Part shown: piece after piece, positions 59,401 to 64,000 of the stretch
How the letters are laid out: every line of letters starts with the position of its first letter
How positions within the stretch are numbered: position 1 is the first letter of the stretch
Source of the DNA: Thelonectria olida
Taxonomy: Eukaryota > Ascomycota > Sordariomycetes > Hypocreales > Nectriaceae
DNA: 64,000 bases
Assembly: GCA_020736575.1 (NCBI GenBank)
Contig: JAGPYM010000005.1
Span: 744,001 to 808,000, forward strand
Reading direction: 5' to 3'
The notes under the pieces: model-generated
The model's input: only the letters and a program-made list of their open reading frames with translations
What the model was told of the DNA's origin: nothing
Databases searched by the model: none
Made by a program: the position numbers and the translations under genes

Positions 59401-59545
59401 CGGGAGACACAGGGACACCGTTTGCGGGCCTGCTGCTGGTGCCCGTGGCCATGTCCACCGGGATAGCGATAATGGGCTCATCATCGTCATCTCGCGCATA
59501 CTTAACACGCTTCGGTGGACGGCCAGAGCCTGGCGAGTCGTCCAT
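56487..59545 (-). CDS. Fungal-specific transcription factor domain protein (Fungal_trans_2), no zinc cluster seen
   Basis: About 814 aa in my preferred model. Reverse-strand exons: 59545-59096, 58938-58224, 58119-57833, 57778-57168, 57018-56814, 56663-56487. The last four joins are firm because they rebuild family sequence: WDFYVRNWCPGRSVL, LSMQDIILTERRLKKPHTP, QCRVFRLPRNHPEVVSNL and VRSSVPPLYHALERIWTWI. The C-terminal 450 residues are the Fungal_trans_2 region found in many regulators. The N-terminus has a basic stretch (GRPPKRVKYAR) and long Ser/Pro-rich disorder, but no Zn2Cys6 cluster anywhere in the gene or in the 2.3 kb upstream. The N-terminal splicing is uncertain: an equally in-frame option uses the strong donor at 59292 and an exon at 59146-59067 (DRGYGYWGLGRVTKGSEKRD). 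Targets are unknown. Confidence 0.78.
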
Positions 59546-61839
59546 CTCAGCAGCTTTGCCGGGTCGGGGAGAGTTTCCGAGCAAGCTTGCAGTGCGTTAT
59601 GCAGTCGGCGCAGAGAGATGAGAAAACAAGATCAGGGAATAGCAGCACCTGTCGGAGGTCGCCGGGAAATCGGGTCACGACAGAACCAGTAACGAAAAGA
59701 GGACCAAAGAGAAAAGACAGCAGATGGCCTGCGACAACAAGTCCACGGTCCAGCGAGGAGACGGGGAGATGCGCCGGGACGGGGGGAAAGGGATCCTCTG
59801 GTTACGGCGTGCGTCCTATCGATATACCAACAGAGTGGTTCGCTTCAAGGCAGGCAGAAAAATCCGTGCCGCCGAGAGTGGATTGGAGAGGGGGGGACTC
59901 GGCACCGCAGAGAATTGCGGGGGTGAGGGGAGAAACCGAAAGGGAAGCGAAAGGGGGCGAGAGAGGAGACAGTCAAGGGGTGTTGGAACAAAGTCAGGAA
60001 GCCGAAGAGCTTTAAGCATCATGGTGTGAGAGTCTGGGGGAGAGTACCTGCATTAAAAGGCCCTTCTTAGGCCTCGACGTGTAGGGATTCAAAGAGCTCA
60101 AAAGGGCCTTGGAGAGAGGACGTGCTGTTGAGAAATAAGAATGGTGGTTGGACCGACTCATTCCCCACATGGGTCTCGAAGGCGCTCTCAAGTGGAAGCC
60201 TTGGCGCAAGGGCTTTTGGACTGTGTTTCCCAATGGATGGCAGCACGCCGCCTCAAGATAGCGAATCCTGTGTTGCGCGTCGATGATCGTTGAGCGGGCA
60301 AATTGGGGGAGAAAGGTCGCTCACCACCCAAAAAGCTCGCCTGGCGCGCCTCCCGCGCCTCTGGCATCGACGTTGACAGGGGGGTGGGATGAAGCTAGAT
60401 GAATAGCCTGGAGAGCTGAGACGGGCTGGTGGACCATGCGACGGGATTGCGATGGACCCCGGCACAAAGAGGGAAGCAAGGGCGAGAGAGCAACCGGGCA
60501 GCGATGGCCACGATTGGGAGGCGGTTGAGCCCATGGAACCCTAAGGGAGACCAAGGTGTTGCCAGGGACCCAAGGAGGGGGGAGCGATTGAGCACCATTG
60601 GGACGCTTGGTCCATTGGGATTCGGGAGACGCTCGGGACCACTCCATCTGGACCCATTGGGACGGCATTAGGCCGCTGCACAGGCTCACGGCCTCGTATG
60701 GGTGTGGTGATTGGGGGTTGTGGCCGGTCAGTGGTCACTGAAGGGGGTGCAAATTGGACCAGGGGACGGCAGATGGGATCGACCGTTTAGTTTGACCGGT
60801 GACCGACGACGCGGGAATCCCAATCGTTTGGCTCCAAGGCCGCCCCCTTCCCTTGTGACTGTGTGCCAGTGTGGCCACCAACCAAGCCCCGAAGGCGCCC
60901 GATGGCCTTGGTCGTTACCGTCGATACCGTATGAGTATTGCGCCCAAACAGTGCTCGGTCCCATGGTGGTACTTCGTACTTGAAGTGAGGCGACTGCCCA
61001 AGGCGAGTGGCGGATCCCCCAAATACCTGCCCAGGTACATTTAGCGCTCCTTTTTGGACTTGTTGTCTCTTCTCTCTACTCTTTGTTTCCTCTTCTCTCA
61101 TCACCCATCACCCTGCGAAAAAGCTGTGCCCGTGCCCGGCACCGCCTGTCTTGCCTCTCACCGGGCTCATAAGAAGCAGATTCCAGAGGAATTCTCTTTC
61201 TTGGGTGTGATTTTGAGAGGGAAGCGTGTCGTCGCTCTGCCTCGTCCCTCCTTCTCGCCGCCGCCCATTGTCAATCTTTCACCAGCTACCCTCATGACAC
61301 GGCCGACACCTCACCATCGCTGGTAGCACGAGAACGATCTGGAAAGCCTCAAATCTCGCTCCAGGAGCTGTGTGGCCAACCGGTCAACATTTGGCCCGCT
61401 CAAAGGAGCCTGCGCATTGAGAAGAAAGCTGTCGAGCAAATGGTGACGCCCTGCGCATCCCTTTTCTTCTGTTGAAAACCCCGACGTCCTAGTACCCGAC
61501 CCCCTCCCGGGCCTTTCCCTCCCTCCCCTCCCCTCCCCTCTCTGCAAAAGACGGTGGCCCTCCATCCGCCAGAGCTTCTCGTCCGCCATCTTTCTCCTCC
61601 CCCTCGGCATCCCTCTTGTCTCCCCGGTCAAACAAAGGTTTTTCCCACTTCCGCCGTCTCCGCGCCGCGCCGCGCCGCGCCGACGCTGGCCCCCGGGCAT
61701 TGCCTTGATTAGTTCTCGGCGCCACCAGACTGGCACCAGTGCCCGCTATCACTTAGGTTCCGCGTGGTTGGCCCAGTGCGTTGGGTCGGAGCGTGCTAGG
61801 CTTTGGATAGTTTGAAGCAAGCTAGAACCTCCATCAATC
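59546..61839. other. Divergent upstream region of the regulator and the C2H2 gene
   Basis: 2.3 kb with no convincing gene. G-rich on the forward strand from 59600 to 60800, then C/T-rich. 61504-61540 has repeated CCCT blocks, and 61661-61682 is a CGCGC repeat. The stretch 61040-61839 is probably promoter and leader of the C2H2 gene. Confidence 0.6.
61661..61682. repeat. (CGCGC)n repeat
   Basis: About four copies of a CGCGC pentamer in the leader or promoter of the C2H2 gene. Confidence 0.9.
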
Positions 61840-63178
61840 ATGTCGATCGCGTCCATGGCACACGTTTTCGAGTCGGGGATCAATGCCGCACCTAGCAACA
61901 CCGGCGGTCTAGAGACCTTGGTCCGGCGTCAGCTGGACCTGTTTGCCAAAGAAAGGGAACAGCAGGCAAGGGAGAATGCCGCAAGATCTGCACCTCCTGG
62001 CCCAACTCCATTTCATGTTCCACCTCGAGCTCAAGCTCAAGCTCCAGCCCCAGCTCCTGCTTTGGGTCCTGTTCCAGCTTCAGCCGCTTCAGCTTCAGCT
62101 CCAGCTCCAGCAATAAAGTCAGAACCTCCGGAAGGACCAGCAACTCCCGCCACTCTAGCCCCAGTGTCGCCTGAAGACCTTGAAAAGAATGAACTTTCTC
62201 CAGGCCCTGCCACCAACCATGCTCCTGCTCGCCGTCAAACTAAATCTAATACCATAATGACGGAAACTGGTGACTACTTGGTCCAGGTTGCAAGCACATA
62301 TGCTCGCTTGACTACCAACCTGGTTTCCGGAGCCCACGTGGAGATGGCGGTCATGGAACAGCACGAGCAGTCGAGACTGACGACCTCATTCACCGACATG
62401 TCCGTACTCGTGGCCATGGATATCGAGCAGACGAGACTCCGGTAAGCCGTTTTCGTACAACCCTTGCATCAATGCACATCTTGTGACCTGGTCTGGCCTG
62501 GCTAACGTCCTCCCCTTGTTTTGATAGCAAAATCCAATACTTGACCGACAAGTTTTTCCGTGACGTTCAAGAGACGTGGAATCCGAATGCTGTCCCCGTG
62601 TCGCCCGAACCGGTTTCTCAGCAGACCCCCTCAGCGCACGATGCGATCAGGCCGTTCGCACGGGTGCCATTGCCTACAGCCGAAGTTGAGACGCCAAAGC
62701 CCCCTGTCGTCCCAAAACCAGACCCCTCCTCGCAAGCTTCTCCTGACAAAACCTCGCCCACTGCTACTGCTGATGTCGATGTCACGATGTCGGACGATTC
62801 AGAGGATGAGGAGGAGGAAACATTCGCCAAGATCGACATGGACGCACTTAGACAGAGAGGCAAAGGCTCGTACTACTGCCCCTTTGGACATCGATGTGAC
62901 AAGGGTGGGGTGGACAAGGCCGGTAACCTAGTTCTATTTGACAGGAATTCGTCATTTGCGTATGTTCGCCACCTTTGGTCCGGCTTATCTAGATTCGCTG
63001 GGCGATTTCCCCCCTTCGCAACCTGCTAATACTTCATAGACAACACTGCAATAAACACAGGAAACCTTGGAGGTGCGAAGTGCCTGGATGCCCAAATCCA
63101 CCCAAAAAGAGGAGGTTTGCCCGCAGAGACGGTCTGGAAAGACATAAAGCCACAGTCAAGCATCGTGTTGGAACATGA
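61840..63178 (+). CDS. C2H2 zinc-finger protein
   Basis: About 390 aa; exons 61840-62441, 62528-62959 and 63040-63178. The third exon is very short but supplies essential zinc ligands, so the model is well supported. The N-terminal third carries a Pro/Ala/Gln repeat (QAQAPAPAPA). Residues about 145-225 are probably helical (DYLVQVASTYARLTTNLV; EQHEQSRLTTSFTDM; KIQYLTDKFFRDVQETW). An acidic patch (SDDSEDEEEE) precedes two C-terminal fingers: C318-x5-C324-x22-H347-x3-H351, with an unusually long loop, and C357-x4-C362-x17-H380-x5-H386. The intervening RKPWRCEVPGC resembles a finger linker, and KKRRFARRDGLERH is basic. A nuclear DNA-binding role is likely; targets are unknown. Confidence 0.85.
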
Positions 63179-64000
63179 TAAGATCCTAGTCAGAAGCTAG
63201 ACATTTGCTTCCTTTTGGGGCGACATGACCATAACCGGTCAGTCTACTAGCCCCTCTAGATTAGATACGATTGGGCTCCAAGGTCGGTGAACAAGTCGAG
63301 GTGGCTTTGGACAGGCAGAGCTGCCCAAACACGCACACTGCACCAATGGCTGTGGCTCATCAAGGCTGTTGCTGATGCAGTCGGCGGATGTTGGCCAGGG
63401 TACCAGTTCTCATCTGCTGTTCAACAACATGCCACTCAACAGCACAATGACAGCTCGAGTACGGCCGCATGATGACGAAATTATCCCGAACTTGCGGGTT
63501 GCCGGAATGACTACGAACAAAGAGGCCCTCCTGCGGTCACAACGCATGCTTAACGAGGCGGAAGCGGGGGTTGACGGGCATGGCCCAGTCCGGTCCAACC
63601 TAGAGTTGGCTCATCGTCACCAATCACTAACACCATTTCCCATCTGTTGCGGGGAGCTGGCCTTTCTTACTTGCATAGCATAGTATAAATTGCTACACCG
63701 GTCAGTCCCAAGGATCTGACCGATGAGGCTTCTCAACTGCCAGCTGGCATTTTGAGGGGAAGCAAGCATTCGCTTAAGGCGCCAACACACCCCGTCTTCC
63801 ATTGACCGCTGCAGATTGGGTTGAGGCATGCATGCCTGCACAGGGTCTCGGAACGGACCATGCACCAGCCCGTTGAGAACCCAGCGATGAAACAGAAATT
63901 TTCGAGCTCGAAAATGGACGAAAACCGCTTCGCTTCGTCAGCCTTATTACGACGTACGTGCCATGCACCTAGCCGCGATCAGCGATCATACAACTCGCCC
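63179..64000. other. Region after the C2H2 gene
   Basis: 0.8 kb to the window end holding the C2H2 3' UTR. Short frames such as 63369-63683 forward and 63774-63968 reverse have no features of real genes. I see nothing else. Confidence 0.6.

Noticed and set aside
55085..59545. Secondary-metabolite gene cluster (methyltransferase plus regulator)
   Set aside because: No polyketide or peptide synthase, prenyltransferase, terpene cyclase, P450 or transporter is present in the window; two adjacent genes are not enough.
1..64000. CRISPR arrays, rRNA and telomere repeats
   Set aside because: No spaced direct repeats, no 5S or rDNA segments that I recognise, and no TTAGGG arrays.

Overview
The window is nuclear DNA of a filamentous ascomycete, most likely a sordariomycete and possibly of the order Hypocreales. 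This rests on many short (about 45-110 nt) GT-AG introns with CTAAC/CTGAC-type branch sites, wide GC-rich intergenic spaces with pyrimidine-rich leaders, and fungal families: a VIVID-type LOV photoreceptor, a Clr5-domain protein, a Fungal_trans_2 regulator, a creD-type arrestin and a BAR-PH Slm protein. The order is inference; no ribosomal or barcode sequence is present. I support fifteen protein genes, all spliced by eye, and see no rRNA, convincing tRNA, CRISPR array or complete transposon.

Layout. 1-10.7 kb: three forward genes, a creD-like arrestin adaptor (1042-3054), an Slm1/Slm2-type BAR+PH protein (5008-6645) and a Clr5-domain protein (9564-10674). 12.8-16.3 kb: a Fpg/Nei-type DNA glycosylase (12774-14105) convergent with an acidic protein of unknown function (15363-16280). 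20.0-23.8 kb: RIB3 (reverse) and COQ3 (forward), with a 445-bp MITE-like element between them. 25.3-36.2 kb: a GPI-type serine carboxypeptidase, the SUMO ligase NSE2 (convergent with it), a VIVID/Envoy photoreceptor divergent from NSE2, and a 632-aa protein with a degenerate retropepsin-like segment. 40.8-45.8 kb: an ataxin-10/Ctr86 protein with a large His/Asp-rich insert, divergent from methylthioadenosine phosphorylase. 45.8-55.1 kb: a 9.3-kb stretch with no convincing gene. 55.1-63.2 kb: an EgtD/EasF-type SAM methyltransferase, a Fungal_trans_2 regulator with no visible zinc cluster, and a C2H2 zinc-finger protein.

Most genes are housekeeping or signalling and do not form one pathway. RIB3 feeds flavin synthesis and the LOV protein uses flavin, but they lie 10 kb apart and the link is metabolic only. 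The methyltransferase and the regulator beside it look like a fragment of secondary metabolism, but no backbone synthase is present. The most notable non-routine signals are the MITE-like element with 84-nt near-perfect arms and a 9-bp target duplication, the His/Asp-rich tract in the Ctr86 protein, the retropepsin-like protein without its catalytic motif, GATCGA motifs in front of the photoreceptor gene, the regulator lacking a zinc cluster, and the 9.3-kb gene desert. Splice sites were assigned by reading frame and consensus only.
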